This document shows, piece after piece, positions 15,335-24,006 of a stretch of DNA of 64,000 nucleotides. Numbering within the stretch: the stretch's first letter is position 1; each line of letters starts with the position of its first letter. Both the position numbers and the translations under genes were made by a program. The notes beneath the pieces were generated by a model. The model had not been told where the DNA came from, made no database searches, and was given only the letters and a program-made list of their open reading frames with translations. The stretch lies in assembly GCF_003602095.1 (NCBI RefSeq), contig NZ_RAHH01000014.1, positions 84,340 to 148,339 of the forward strand, given 5' to 3'. This stretch comes from Rahnella woolbedingensis (lineage in GTDB: Bacteria; Pseudomonadota; Gammaproteobacteria; Enterobacterales; Enterobacteriaceae).

Positions 15335-17518
15335 GTGAAGGCAGACAGACTGGAAACCATATCCGCAAAATCCACAAAAATGCAGCCCGTCGTAATCAAG
15401 CGGGATGGTTGTCAGGTCCCTTTCGATGAAGTTCTGATTAAACAAGCCGTACAACGCGCAGCCGCTGCCGCCGGGATCGACAGCGTGGATTATTGCGCGC
15501 AGGTTGCGCGCGTGGTGGCTGAAAGTCTGCAAGATCAGGCTCGTGTTGATATCCATGATATTCAGGATGCGGTCGAAAATCAGCTGATGGCGGGCCCGCA
15601 TAAAAAGCTGGCACGTGCCTATATCGAATACCGCCACGACCGCGATGTGAAACGCGAAATGCGCGGTCGCCTGAATCAGGAAATCCGTGGTCTGGTTGAA
15701 CAAAGCAATATGGCGCTGCTCAACGAGAATGCCAACAAAGACAGTAAAGTGATCCCGACGCAGCGTGATTTGCTGGCGGGTATTGTCGCCAAGCATTACG
15801 CCAAACAGCATATTTTACCGCGTGACGTGGTACTGGCGCATGAGCGTGGCGAAATTCATTATCACGACCTCGATTACTCTCCGTTTTTCCCGATGTTCAA
15901 CTGTATGCTGATCGACCTTAAAGGCATGCTCAATCACGGTTTCAAAATGGGCAATGCGGAAATTGACACACCAAAGTCTATTTCCACTGCAACAGCCGTG
16001 ACCGCACAGATTATCGCGCAGGTCGCCAGCCATATTTACGGCGGCACCACCATTAACCGTATTGATGAAGTGCTGGCACCGTTCGTCACCGCCAGCTTCA
16101 ACAAACATCGCCAGACCGCCGAAGAATGGCAGATTGCTGATGCCGAAGCCTTCGCCCACAACCGTACCGAGAAAGAGTGTTATGACGCCTTCCAGTCGCT
16201 GGAATATGAAGTCAACACGCTGCATACCGCCAACGGCCAGACGCCATTCGTCACCTTCGGTTTTGGCCTCGGCACATCCTGGGAATCGCGCCTGATCCAG
16301 CAATCCATTCTGCGTAACCGCATTGCCGGTCTGGGTAAAAACCGCAAAACTGCCGTGTTCCCGAAACTGGTGTTTGCTATCCGCGACGGGCTGAATCACA
16401 AGGCCGGCGATGCCAACTACGACATCAAGCAACTGGCTCTGGAATGCGCCAGCAAGCGCATGTACCCGGATATTCTTAATTACGATCAGGTGGTGAAAGT
16501 CACAGGGTCGTTCAAAACGCCAATGGGCTGTCGCAGCTTCCTGGGCGTGTACGAAGAAAACGGCGAGATGATCCACGAAGGCCGCAATAATATCGGCGTG
16601 ATCAGCCTGAACCTGCCGCGTATCGCGCTGGAAGCAAACCGCGACGAAGACGCATTCTGGAAGCTGCTCGACGAACGCCTGCTGCTGGCGAAGAAAGCGC
16701 TGATGACCCGCATCGCGCGTCTGGAAGGCATCAAAGCCCGTGTGGCGCCAATCTTGTATATGGAAGGGGCGTGCGGTGTGCGCCTGAAAGCCGACGACGA
16801 CATTTCAGGCATCTTCAAAAATGGCCGTGCATCGATTTCACTCGGTTACATCGGCGTGCATGAAACCATTAACGCGCTGTTCGGCGACCAGACTCACGTG
16901 TTCGACGCCAGCCAGTTACGCGAAAAAGCCGAGGCGATTGTTGCCCGTCTGAAAGCGGCAACCGAAAGCTGGAAAGACGAAACTGGCTACGGATTCAGTC
17001 TGTACAGCACGCCGAGCGAAAACCTGTGCGACCGCTTCTGCCGTCTGGATAAAGCCGAATTCGGTCTGGTGACGGGTGTCACCGATAAAGGTTATTACAC
17101 CAACAGCTTCCATCTCGACGTCGAGAAGAAAGTGAATCCTTACGAAAAAGTCGACTTCGAAGCGCCGTATCCGCCACTAAGCAACGGCGGTTTCATCTGT
17201 TACGGCGAATACCCGAACCTGCAGCACAACCTGAAAGCGCTGGAAGATGTGTGGGATTACAGCTACACCCGCGTGCCGTATTACGGCACCAATACGCCAA
17301 TCGACGAGTGCTATGACTGCGGCTATACCGGTGAATTCGAGTGTACCAGTAAAGGTTTCACCTGCCCGAAATGCGGCAATCACGAACCTTCCCGCGTGTC
17401 AGTCACCCGCCGCGTGTGCGGTTATCTTGGAAGCCCCGATGCCCGTCCGTTTAACGCCGGTAAGCAGGAAGAAGTGAAACGCCGGATCAAACATCTGGGT
17501 AACGGTCAGCTGGGATAA
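15335..17518 (+). CDS. nrdD: Anaerobic ribonucleoside-triphosphate reductase, large subunit
   Basis: 727 residues. An N-terminal ATP-cone (VIKRDGCQVPF onward) controls activity; the central barrel follows; the C-terminus has zinc ligands Cys659, 662, 677 and 680 in CYDCG and CPKCG; the radical glycine is Gly696 in RVCGYLG, equivalent to Gly681 of E. coli. It reduces NTPs to dNTPs without oxygen, using formate. The start chosen is GTG at 15335, behind AAGGAG at 8 bases; it adds about 15 residues compared with E. coli, where the protein would begin near an ATG at 15380. NrdR boxes and an FNR site lie upstream. Confidence 0.95.
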   Translation: MKADRLETISAKSTKMQPVVIKRDGCQVPFDEVLIKQAVQRAAAAAGIDSVDYCAQVARVVAESLQDQARVDIHDIQDAVENQLMAGPHKKLARAYIEYRHDRDVKREMRGRLNQEIRGLVEQSNMALLNENANKDSKVIPTQRDLLAGIVAKHYAKQHILPRDVVLAHERGEIHYHDLDYSPFFPMFNCMLIDLKGMLNHGFKMGNAEIDTPKSISTATAVTAQIIAQVASHIYGGTTINRIDEVLAPFVTASFNKHRQTAEEWQIADAEAFAHNRTEKECYDAFQSLEYEVNTLHTANGQTPFVTFGFGLGTSWESRLIQQSILRNRIAGLGKNRKTAVFPKLVFAIRDGLNHKAGDANYDIKQLALECASKRMYPDILNYDQVVKVTGSFKTPMGCRSFLGVYEENGEMIHEGRNNIGVISLNLPRIALEANRDEDAFWKLLDERLLLAKKALMTRIARLEGIKARVAPILYMEGACGVRLKADDDISGIFKNGRASISLGYIGVHETINALFGDQTHVFDASQLREKAEAIVARLKAATESWKDETGYGFSLYSTPSENLCDRFCRLDKAEFGLVTGVTDKGYYTNSFHLDVEKKVNPYEKVDFEAPYPPLSNGGFICYGEYPNLQHNLKALEDVWDYSYTRVPYYGTNTPIDECYDCGYTGEFECTSKGFTCPKCGNHEPSRVSVTRRVCGYLGSPDARPFNAGKQEEVKRRIKHLGNGQLG

Positions 17519-17522
17519 TGCT

Positions 17523-17987
17523 GTGAATTTCCATCAGTATTACCCGATAGATGTGGTCAACGGGCCGGGAACACGGTGTGTGCTGTTCGTTTCCGGCTGC
17601 GTCCATGAATGCCGCGGGTGCTATAACAAAAGCACCTGGCGGCTGGATTCCGGCAAACCGTTTACGCAGGAAGACGAAGACCACATTATCGCCGATCTGC
17701 AAAACACGGTGATCCCGCGTCAGGGCTTAACGCTTTCCGGCGGCGACCCGCTGCATCCGCAGAATCTTTCCGCCGTGCGTCAGCTGTTGCTGCGCGTGCA
17801 GGCGGAATGTCCGGGCAAAGACGTTTGGATGTGGACCGGTTACACGCTCGGTGAACTGAGCGCGGAACAGCAGGAAGTGGCTGCATTGATCAACGTGCTG
17901 GTCGACGGAAAATTCGTGCAGGAGCTGAAAGACCCGTCGCTTATCTGGCGCGGCAGCGGTAATCAGGTTATCCATTATTTGCGCTAA
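17523..17987 (+). CDS. nrdG: Anaerobic ribonucleotide reductase activase (radical SAM)
   Basis: 154 residues, same length and sequence pattern as E. coli NrdG. The 4Fe-4S/SAM motif CxxxCxxC is Cys26, Cys30 and Cys33 in CVHECRGC. It cleaves S-adenosylmethionine to create the glycyl radical on NrdD. The start is GTG at 17523, four bases past the nrdD stop, so the two are cotranscribed and probably translationally coupled. A 14-bp palindrome GCTAAGCGCTTAGC covers its stop codon. Confidence 0.95.
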   Translation: MNFHQYYPIDVVNGPGTRCVLFVSGCVHECRGCYNKSTWRLDSGKPFTQEDEDHIIADLQNTVIPRQGLTLSGGDPLHPQNLSAVRQLLLRVQAECPGKDVWMWTGYTLGELSAEQQEVAALINVLVDGKFVQELKDPSLIWRGSGNQVIHYLR

Positions 17988-18008
17988 GCGCTTAGCCGCG
18001 ACTCTTCA

Positions 18009-18028
18009 GAGGGGAACTCGCTCCCCTC
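18009..18028 (+). terminator. Likely terminator hairpin after nrdG
   Basis: GAGGGGA and TCCCCTC form a 7-bp stem with a six-base loop, followed by ACTTCTTTC; the T-run is weak. It sits between convergent nrdG and ccdB. Confidence 0.6.
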
Positions 18029-18035
18029 ACTTCTT

Positions 18036-18350
18036 TCAGATTCCATTCAGTAAAAAATCAAACGCATTTTTCACTTCATAGATTTCACCATCGAGCTGCC
18101 TGACCTGATCGCCAATCTCTCGTGACTTAACGCCACCTAGCATATGAGTCATCACCACATACTGCTGATGCTCAATCTTTAGCAAAGGGCAAAGCTTTTT
18201 GGGCGGAGAGTCCATTAGTCTGGCCAATGGCACCAACGGAACCATCACCGTATTACCGAACCCACTGGCAGACGAATGATGAATATTCAGCAAAAATGGA
18301 TAAGCAGCCTTCCCGCCACCTTTGTTTTCATAAACAGCATATTGATCCAT
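18036..18350 (-). CDS. ccdB: CcdB-family gyrase-poisoning toxin
   Basis: 104 residues. The pattern Y-x-N...YPFLLNIHHS near residues 6-25, VMVPLVPLARL near 35-45, VMTHMLGGV near 66-74, and an end in FLLNGI match the CcdB family; chromosomal relatives end in FLFDGI. CcdB traps the GyrA subunit of DNA gyrase. The F-plasmid Trp99 next to the final Gly-Ile is Asn here; chromosomal relatives also lack Trp, so activity is uncertain rather than lost. The ATG at 18350 overlaps the antitoxin stop by one base (TGATG); a TTG just upstream at 18353 is an alternative. Confidence 0.85.
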   Translation of the reverse strand: MDQYAVYENKGGGKAAYPFLLNIHHSSASGFGNTVMVPLVPLARLMDSPPKKLCPLLKIEHQQYVVMTHMLGGVKSREIGDQVRQLDGEIYEVKNAFDFLLNGI

Positions 18351-18511
18351 CAAAATGCACGCTGATAATCTGAAAACGAGCCGTGTTCTTCGGCGTATTT
18401 ATTTATCGCCTCAATTCCTTTTTGGTTTTCCCGCTTCCATTTTTCCGCTGGGGTTTCAGGCAATACTGTAACAGGTAACTCATTGAATTCACGATCAAGT
18501 GCTTCTGACAT
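18350..18511 (-). CDS. ccdA: Short CcdA-type antitoxin lacking the N-terminal DNA-binding domain
   Basis: 53 residues. From about residue 22 (AEKWKRENQKGIEAINKYAE, then GSFSD and the final RAF) it matches the C-terminal CcdB-binding half of CcdA. The ribbon-helix-helix half of full-length CcdA (about 72-77 aa) is missing: only about 20 unrelated residues precede, and an in-frame TAA lies four codons before the ATG. No ribbon-helix-helix remnant is visible in either other frame upstream. The antitoxin could still neutralise CcdB, but self-repression by DNA binding would not be expected. AAGGA lies upstream of the start at somewhat long spacing. Confidence 0.75.
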   Translation of the reverse strand: MSEALDREFNELPVTVLPETPAEKWKRENQKGIEAINKYAEEHGSFSDYQRAF

Positions 18512-18622
18512 ACACAGTCCTTATGTAAATAATGTTTAAAAACCGATCCGACAACCAGAGTGTAATTTGTACTGTTCGTCCCGTAAATCACCCTCTTTCA
18601 TTCCTGCGAGACGTCTTCCAAC

Positions 18623-18662
18623 TCTTCATTTTCCTGCAACCAGACCTTCACCCAATTGTCAC
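18623..18662 (+). promoter_or_regulatory. Tandem Pho box (PhoB sites) of the phn operon
   Basis: Four PhoB half-sites lie at exact 11-bp steps: TTCAT (18625), GCAAC (18636), TTCAC (18647) and GTCAC (18658). The last pair, CCTTCAC-CCAA-TTGTCAC, is the closest to consensus. A poor -10 (CAAGAT, 18673-18678) follows ten bases later, as usual for PhoB-dependent promoters. This fits induction of phosphonate use by phosphate starvation. Confidence 0.72.
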
Positions 18663-18707
18663 TTAGCACGCCCAAGATGATGCCAACGCCACACTGAGGT
18701 TTGCATC

Positions 18708-18779
18708 ATGACCCTTTCAGACCGCTTTAAAATTTCTCCTGCCACTGCCCGTTTATCCCGTGCGAGGTATTCATTGTGA
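18708..18779 (+). CDS. Possible 23-codon reading frame coupled to phnF
   Basis: An ATG at 18708 follows GAGG at 8 bases and opens a 23-residue frame (begins MTLSDRFKIS, ends ARYSL) whose stop TGA overlaps the phnF ATG by one base (TGATG). No family was recognised. It could be a real small protein, a leader that couples translation into phnF, or chance. phnF has no good ribosome-binding site of its own other than GAGG at 18764-18767 inside this frame. Confidence 0.4.
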   Translation: MTLSDRFKISPATARLSRARYSL

Positions 18780-19504
18780 TGAACTTATCTAGACATCCGA
18801 CCAGTCACACCACGGTGTATCAGCAAATCGCAGCTGAACTGGAACAGGAACTGCGTAGCGGTTATCGCTGCGGCGACTATCTGCCACCAGAACAACAACT
18901 TGCTGAACGTTTTCAGGTGAACCGCCATACGCTGCGTCGTGCGGTGGATGAGCTGGTGGATCGCGGCTGGCTTCAGCGTCGTCAGGGGGTTGGCACGCTG
19001 GTGCTGATGCGTCCTTACGATTACCCGCTGCATTCACAGGCACGCTTCAGCCAGAACCTGCTGGATCAGGGCAGTCACCCGACCAGCGAACGTTTGCTGG
19101 CAGTGCTGCGTCCGGCGACCGATCACGTTGCGGCGGCGCTGTCACGTCAGGAAGGCGACACAGTGATCCATCTGCGCACGTTGCGCCGCGTAAACGGCGT
19201 GCCGGTCTGCGTGATTGATCACTATTTACCTGATCTCGACTGGTGGCCTGCATTGCAAAACTTCCATAACGGCTCGCTGCACGATTTTATCCGCCAAGAA
19301 ATTAAGCAAAAACTCAGCCGCCGCACGACCCGTATCAATGCCCGCCGCGCGCTGGCAAAAGAGAGCAAATTACTCGAAATCGTCCCGCAGGCACCGTTGC
19401 TGTGTGTCCGCACCCTGAACATTTGTGAAGGCAGCGATTCGGTGGCGGAATATTCCGTCAGCCTGACGCGCGCCGACATGATCGAACTGACCATGGAGCA
19501 CTGA
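18779..19504 (+). CDS. phnF: GntR/HutC-type regulator PhnF
   Basis: 241 residues, close to E. coli PhnF. A winged helix-turn-helix occupies residues 10-75 (YLPPEQQLAERFQVNRHTLRRAVDEL), followed by a UTRA ligand-binding domain. It is thought to sense a phosphonate-pathway ligand and act as a repressor. An in-frame GTG (18776) precedes the ATG; the ATG aligns with E. coli. It is the first recognised gene of the operon here because phnC, phnD and phnE, which precede it in E. coli, are absent. Confidence 0.92.
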   Translation: MNLSRHPTSHTTVYQQIAAELEQELRSGYRCGDYLPPEQQLAERFQVNRHTLRRAVDELVDRGWLQRRQGVGTLVLMRPYDYPLHSQARFSQNLLDQGSHPTSERLLAVLRPATDHVAAALSRQEGDTVIHLRTLRRVNGVPVCVIDHYLPDLDWWPALQNFHNGSLHDFIRQEIKQKLSRRTTRINARRALAKESKLLEIVPQAPLLCVRTLNICEGSDSVAEYSVSLTRADMIELTMEH

Positions 19505-19948
19505 ATGGATCACCTGCAAACCCGCCAGCGCTGGATGTCGGTGCTGGCGCACAGCCGTCCCGATGAACTGCTCGCCCACTGGCAACCGCTGAATTTATCT
19601 CCGCAGTTTGAGCGCATCCGCGCTGCCGAAACCGGTCTGACCCAGCTTCAGGGACGGATGGGCGGCACCGGAAAACGCTTTGTGATGGGCGATATGACCG
19701 TCACCCGCGCCGTCATTCAGTTAGATGGCGGCGTTTACGGCTACAGCTACGTCAGCGGACGCAATAAACCCCACGCCGAACTTTGCGCAGTCATCGACGC
19801 CTTGCTGCAAATGCAGGGCATGAATGAGCTGCTGCATAAACGCGTGATCGCGCCGCTGGCCGCATTGCAACAGGAACGCCGTCAGCAACGCGCCCGTGAA
19901 GTGGCTTCCAGCCGCGTCGATTTCTTTACCCTGGTTCGCGGAGAATAA
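19505..19948 (+). CDS. phnG: C-P lyase subunit PhnG
   Basis: 147 residues, matching E. coli PhnG; MGDMTVTRAVIQL and the GYSYVSGRNK segment in the middle are characteristic. PhnG, PhnH, PhnI and PhnJ form the core complex, and PhnG-PhnI-PhnH-PhnL together transfer phosphonate to the ribose of ATP. The ATG directly follows the phnF stop codon (TGAATG). Confidence 0.93.
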   Translation: MDHLQTRQRWMSVLAHSRPDELLAHWQPLNLSPQFERIRAAETGLTQLQGRMGGTGKRFVMGDMTVTRAVIQLDGGVYGYSYVSGRNKPHAELCAVIDALLQMQGMNELLHKRVIAPLAALQQERRQQRAREVASSRVDFFTLVRGE

Positions 19949-19951
19949 TTC

Positions 19952-20533
19952 ATGTCACTTGTTGCCAGTTTTCAAAATCCGGTTGCTGATGCGCAGTACA
20001 GTTTCCGACGTATTCTCAAAGCATTAAGCGAACCCGGCGTCAGTGTGCAGTTGCCTGCCATGCCCGGCTTCGGTGCTTTAGGCTCCGCCAGTGCCTGCGT
20101 GCTGCTGACCCTTATCGATCAGGACACGCCGCTGTGGCTGAGCGCCTCGCTCAACGATGAAATCCTGCGCAAGAATCTGCGCTTTCATACCGGCGCGGTG
20201 CTGACCGATGACCCATCCGCCGTAAGCTTTGCACTGGCCGATCCGGCACTCGACAGCGCGACTTTGCTGGCGTTTGCGTGCGGTGATGAGATGTCGCCGG
20301 AGCTGGCCACCAGTGTGATTGTTCAGCTGGAAAGCCTGACCGGCGGTACGCCGCTGCGTCTGCGCGGGCCGGGCATTGAGAGCAGCCGCATGATTTCCCC
20401 GCAGCTGCCTGATTCTGTCCGTGATTATCTGCTTAACCGCCCTCACCGTTTCCCGCTGGGTCTGGACTTTATGTTCACCTGCGGCGAAGAACTGATTGCC
20501 GTACCGCGCACCACGCGCGTGGAGGTGTGCTGA
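19952..20533 (+). CDS. phnH: C-P lyase subunit PhnH
   Basis: 193 residues, PhnH family; conserved segments include FQNPVADAQ near the start, LRFHTGA in the middle, RLRGPGIE near 135 and GLDFMF near the end. It is a core-complex subunit that binds PhnJ. The gene starts three bases after the phnG stop, and its own stop overlaps the phnI start (TGATG). Confidence 0.93.
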   Translation: MSLVASFQNPVADAQYSFRRILKALSEPGVSVQLPAMPGFGALGSASACVLLTLIDQDTPLWLSASLNDEILRKNLRFHTGAVLTDDPSAVSFALADPALDSATLLAFACGDEMSPELATSVIVQLESLTGGTPLRLRGPGIESSRMISPQLPDSVRDYLLNRPHRFPLGLDFMFTCGEELIAVPRTTRVEVC

Positions 20534-21612
20534 TGTACGTCGCCGTTAAAGGGGGTGAGAAGGCGATTGCCGCCGCCCATCAGCTGCTGGCGCATGAACG
20601 CCGCGGCAATACCGATGTGAATGAACTGGGTTGCGAACAGATTGAACAACAGCTGGGTCTGGCCGTTGACCGTGTGATGAGTGAAGGTGGAATTTACGAC
20701 CGCGAGCTGGCCGCGCTGGCGATTAAGCAGTCCGGCGGTGACCTGGTGGAGGCCATTTTCCTGCTGCGCGCATACCGCACCACGTTACCGCGTCTGGCGA
20801 CCAGCGAGCCGCTGAACACCCAGGCAATGCGCCTCGAACGCCGTATCTCCGCCATTTATAAAGATTTACCCGGCGGACAGGTACTCGGCCCGACTTACGA
20901 TTACACCCATCGTCTGCTGGATTTCGCCCTGCTGGCTGAAGGCGAAGCGCCCTTTACCCCTGTTGCCGATGAACCGCAGCCGGAAGATTGCGGTCATGTG
21001 TTTGATTTGCTGACCCATCAGCAGCTGGCCGTTCGTGAAGAAGATGACGGCACCGAGCCGGAAGATATCACCCGTACGCCACCGGTGTTCCCGGCTTCCC
21101 GTGCGGCGCGCCTGCAACAACTGGTGCGCGGTGACGAAGGTTTTCTGCTGTCATTGAGTTATTCCACCCAGCGCGGTTACGGGCGTAACCACCCGTTCGC
21201 CGGTGAAATTCGTACCGGCTGGCTGACTGTTGAAATCGTGCCGGAAGAACTGGGTTTTGCGATTGATATCGGCGAAATCCTGCTGACCGAATGCGAAATG
21301 GTGAACGGTTTTGTCGACCCGCAAGATAAGCCGCCGCACTTTACCCGGGGCTACGGGCTGGTGTTTGGCCGTGCCGAACGCAAGGCGATGTCGATGTCAC
21401 TTGTCGACCGCGCGCTGCAAACCCGCGAATACAACGAGCAGATCAGCAGTCCGGCGCAGGATGAGGAATTCGTCCTGTCGCATGCCGATAACGTGGAAGC
21501 CGCCGGTTTTGTCTCGCATCTCAAACTGCCGCACTACGTCGATTTCCAGGCTGAACTGGAGTTGCTCAAACGCCTGCGCTCCGCGAAAGAACAGGATCTT
21601 ACCCATGAATAA
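20533..21612 (+). CDS. phnI: C-P lyase subunit PhnI
   Basis: 359 residues. N-terminus MYVAVKGGEKAI and the HPFAGEIRTG and KPPHFTRGYGL segments near 220 and 275 are PhnI signatures. With PhnG, PhnH and PhnL it exchanges adenine for phosphonate at C1 of the ATP ribose; PhnI alone is a nucleosidase. An in-frame GTG at 20527 is disfavoured in favour of the ATG that overlaps the phnH stop. Confidence 0.94.
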   Translation: MYVAVKGGEKAIAAAHQLLAHERRGNTDVNELGCEQIEQQLGLAVDRVMSEGGIYDRELAALAIKQSGGDLVEAIFLLRAYRTTLPRLATSEPLNTQAMRLERRISAIYKDLPGGQVLGPTYDYTHRLLDFALLAEGEAPFTPVADEPQPEDCGHVFDLLTHQQLAVREEDDGTEPEDITRTPPVFPASRAARLQQLVRGDEGFLLSLSYSTQRGYGRNHPFAGEIRTGWLTVEIVPEELGFAIDIGEILLTECEMVNGFVDPQDKPPHFTRGYGLVFGRAERKAMSMSLVDRALQTREYNEQISSPAQDEEFVLSHADNVEAAGFVSHLKLPHYVDFQAELELLKRLRSAKEQDLTHE

Positions 21613-22480
21613 TAATGCTGCCCAAACCCTGTCGGGTTACAACCACGGTTATCTCGACGAGCAGACCAAACGCATGATCCGCCGCGGGATCCTCAAAGCC
21701 GTGGCGATCCCCGGTTATCAGGTTCCTTTCGCCGGCCGTGAAATGCCGATGCCATACGGCTGGGGCACCGGCGGCATTCAGCTGACCGCCAGCGTGATCG
21801 GTGAAAAAGACGTGCTGAAAGTGATCGACCAGGGCGCGGATGACACCACCAATGCCGTGTCGATCCGCAAATTCTTCCAGAGCGTAGCGGGTGTGAAAAC
21901 CACCGAGAAAACCGTGGAAGCCAGCCTGATCCAGACCCGTCACCGCATTCCGGAAACACCGTTGCAGGAAGATCAGATCCTTATTTTTCAGGTGCCGATC
22001 CCGGAGCCGCTGCGCTTTATCGAACCGCGTGAAACCGAGACCCGCAAAATGCACGCGCTGGAAGAATACGGCGTGATGCAGGTGAAACTTTACGAGGACA
22101 TCGCCCGCTTCGGCCATATCGCCACCACCTACGCCTATCCGGTAAAAGTGAATGACCGCTACGTGATGGATCCGTCGCCGATCCCGAAATTTGATAACCC
22201 GAAAATGAACATGATGCCTGCATTGCAGCTGTTCGGTGCCGGACGTGAAAAACGTATTTACGCCCTGCCGCCGTTCACCAAAATCGAAAGTCTGGATTTC
22301 GACGATCACCCGTTCACCGTCCAGCAATGGGATGAACCCTGCGCGATCTGCGGCTCGCACCACAGCTATCTCGACGAAGTGGTGCTCGACGATCAGGGCA
22401 ACCGCATGTTCGTGTGCTCCGACACCGATTTTTGTGCTCAGCAGGTTGAGCAACAGGCTTCCAATGAGGTTAACCGCTGA
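21605..22480 (+). CDS. phnJ: Carbon-phosphorus lyase PhnJ (radical SAM)
   Basis: 291 residues. It carries the PhnJ cysteine set Cys246, Cys249, Cys271 and Cys277 (CAIC...CSDTDFC), equal to E. coli 241/244/266/272, and Gly37 in AIPGYQVP, equal to the radical Gly32. The enzyme breaks the C-P bond of ribose-1-phosphonate-5-phosphate, releasing the alkane. The start ATG at 21605 overlaps the phnI end by eight bases; the open frame continues further upstream but that part is out-of-register sequence inside phnI. The protein carries five more N-terminal residues than E. coli PhnJ. Confidence 0.95.
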   Translation: MNNNAAQTLSGYNHGYLDEQTKRMIRRGILKAVAIPGYQVPFAGREMPMPYGWGTGGIQLTASVIGEKDVLKVIDQGADDTTNAVSIRKFFQSVAGVKTTEKTVEASLIQTRHRIPETPLQEDQILIFQVPIPEPLRFIEPRETETRKMHALEEYGVMQVKLYEDIARFGHIATTYAYPVKVNDRYVMDPSPIPKFDNPKMNMMPALQLFGAGREKRIYALPPFTKIESLDFDDHPFTVQQWDEPCAICGSHHSYLDEVVLDDQGNRMFVCSDTDFCAQQVEQQASNEVNR

Positions 22481-23271
22481 TGACCACTCCCTTAAATCTC
22501 GCCGCCGAACCGCTGCTGTCGGTGAATAATCTGACCCATCTGTACGCGCCGGGCAAAGGCTTTAGCGATGTGTCGTTCAACCTGTATCCGGGCGAAGTGC
22601 TGGGTATCGTCGGGGAATCCGGCTCGGGTAAAACTACGCTGTTACAGTCGATCTCAGCCCGTCTCGCTCCGCAGGAAGGTCAGGTCATCTACAACAATGG
22701 CCAGTCACCGGCGCAGTCGCTGTATGACATGGCAGAAAGTGACCGTCGTCGTCTGCTGCGTACCGACTGGGGCGTGGTGCACCAGCATCCGATGGACGGT
22801 CTGCGCCGCCAGGTTTCAGCGGGTGGCAATATCGGCGAACGCCTGATGGCGGTCGGTGAGCGGCATTACGGCGATATCCGTCAGAAAGCCAGTCAGTGGC
22901 TGGAAGATGTTGAAATCCCGGTTTCGCGCATTGATGACCTGCCGACGACGTTTTCAGGTGGTATGCAGCAGCGTCTGCAAATCGCCCGCAATCTGGTGAC
23001 ACATCCGCGTCTGGTGTTTATGGATGAACCGACCGGCGGTCTCGACGTTTCGGTTCAGGCACGTCTGCTGGATTTGCTGCGCACGCTGGTGGTGGAAATG
23101 CAGCTGGCGGTGGTGATTGTCACCCATGATCTGGGTGTCGCCCGCCTGCTCGCGCACCGTCTGCTGGTGATGAAGCAGGGTCATGTCGTGGAGAGTGGTT
23201 TAACCGACCGCGTGCTCGACGATCCGCATCATCCTTATACACAGCTGCTCGTTTCTTCCGTGCTGTCCTAA
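22480..23271 (+). CDS. phnK: C-P lyase ABC-type ATPase PhnK
   Basis: 263 residues. Walker A GESGSGKTT near 47-55, ABC signature FSGGMQQR near 158-165, Walker B LVFMDEP near 178. PhnK resembles oligopeptide-transporter ATPases but binds the PhnGHIJ core instead of a membrane partner. The start ATG shares one base with the phnJ stop. Confidence 0.94.
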   Translation: MTTPLNLAAEPLLSVNNLTHLYAPGKGFSDVSFNLYPGEVLGIVGESGSGKTTLLQSISARLAPQEGQVIYNNGQSPAQSLYDMAESDRRRLLRTDWGVVHQHPMDGLRRQVSAGGNIGERLMAVGERHYGDIRQKASQWLEDVEIPVSRIDDLPTTFSGGMQQRLQIARNLVTHPRLVFMDEPTGGLDVSVQARLLDLLRTLVVEMQLAVVIVTHDLGVARLLAHRLLVMKQGHVVESGLTDRVLDDPHHPYTQLLVSSVLS

Positions 23272-23298
23272 CCTAATTTCAGAGAAAGAGTGACCAAA

Positions 23299-24006
23299 AT
23301 GACGACGAAGCTCAGGGTCGAAAATCTCAGTAAAACTTTTGTTCTGCATAACCAGAACAGCGCCAGATTACCGGTTTTCAGTCATGCCAGCCTGACGGTG
23401 GATGCCGGGGAATGCGTGGTGCTGCACGGCCATTCCGGTAGCGGGAAATCCACCCTGCTGCGCTCTTTGTACGGCAACTATCTGCCGGACAGCGGCAAAA
23501 TTTGGGTCGAACATCAGGGCCAGCATATTGATATGGTCAGCGCCGAAGCGCGTGACCTTCTGGCCGTTCGCCGCCATACGGTCGGCTGGGTCAGCCAGTT
23601 TCTGCGCGTTATTCCGCGCATCAGTGCGCTGAATCTGGTGATGCAACCGCTGCTGGAACTGGGTGTTGATAAAGTCCAAAGCGAAGCCCGCGCCAGCGCT
23701 TTGCTGCGCCATCTGAATGTGCCGGAACGCCTGTGGCATCTTGCGCCGTCGACGTTTTCCGGCGGCGAGCAGCAGCGCGTGAATATCGCGCGCGGTTTCG
23801 TGGTCGATTATCCGGTGTTGTTGCTCGACGAACCGACCGCCTCGCTGGACGCCACCAACCGTGCCGCCGTCGTCACGCTGATTGAGCAGGCCAAGGCCCG
23901 CGGTGCGGCGGTGGTCGGAATTTTCCATGATGAAGATGTGCGCGAACGCGTTGCTGACAGGTTGTATGAAATGAGCCCGGAAACGGCTCCGGAGATGTCC
24001 GTATGA
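23299..24006 (+). CDS. phnL: C-P lyase ABC-type ATPase PhnL
   Basis: 235 residues from the ATG at 23299; a GTG at 23290 in the same frame is also possible. Walker [10 protein letters not shown], signature FSGGEQQR and Walker B LLLDEPT are intact. PhnL works with PhnG, PhnH and PhnI in nucleoside phosphonate formation, and can pair with PhnK on the core complex. No membrane protein accompanies it here. Confidence 0.93.
   Translation: MTTKLRVENLSKTFVLHNQNSARLPVFSHASLTVDAGECVVLHGHSGSGKSTLLRSLYGNYLPDSGKIWVEHQGQHIDMVSAEARDLLAVRRHTVGWVSQFLRVIPRISALNLVMQPLLELGVDKVQSEARASALLRHLNVPERLWHLAPSTFSGGEQQRVNIARGFVVDYPVLLLDEPTASLDATNRAAVVTLIEQAKARGAAVVGIFHDEDVRERVADRLYEMSPETAPEMSV

Noticed and set aside
17983..17996. 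Palindrome GCTAAGCGCTTAGC over the nrdG stop
   Set aside because: No loop and no T-run; probably chance or part of a weak terminator region.
18350..18350. Loss of CcdB toxicity from the missing Trp before the final Gly-Ile
   Set aside because: Chromosomal CcdB proteins also lack this Trp, so it is not evidence of inactivation.
18403..18591. 62-codon minus-strand frame across the ccdA start
   Set aside because: It is in another frame from ccdA and shows no ribbon-helix-helix pattern, so it does not supply the missing half of CcdA.
21311..21604. Upstream extension of the phnJ frame
   Set aside because: This part overlaps phnI out of frame; PhnJ begins at 21605 by alignment.
21599..22453. 284-codon open frame on the minus strand
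   Set aside because: Antisense to phnJ, whose catalytic residues are all in place.
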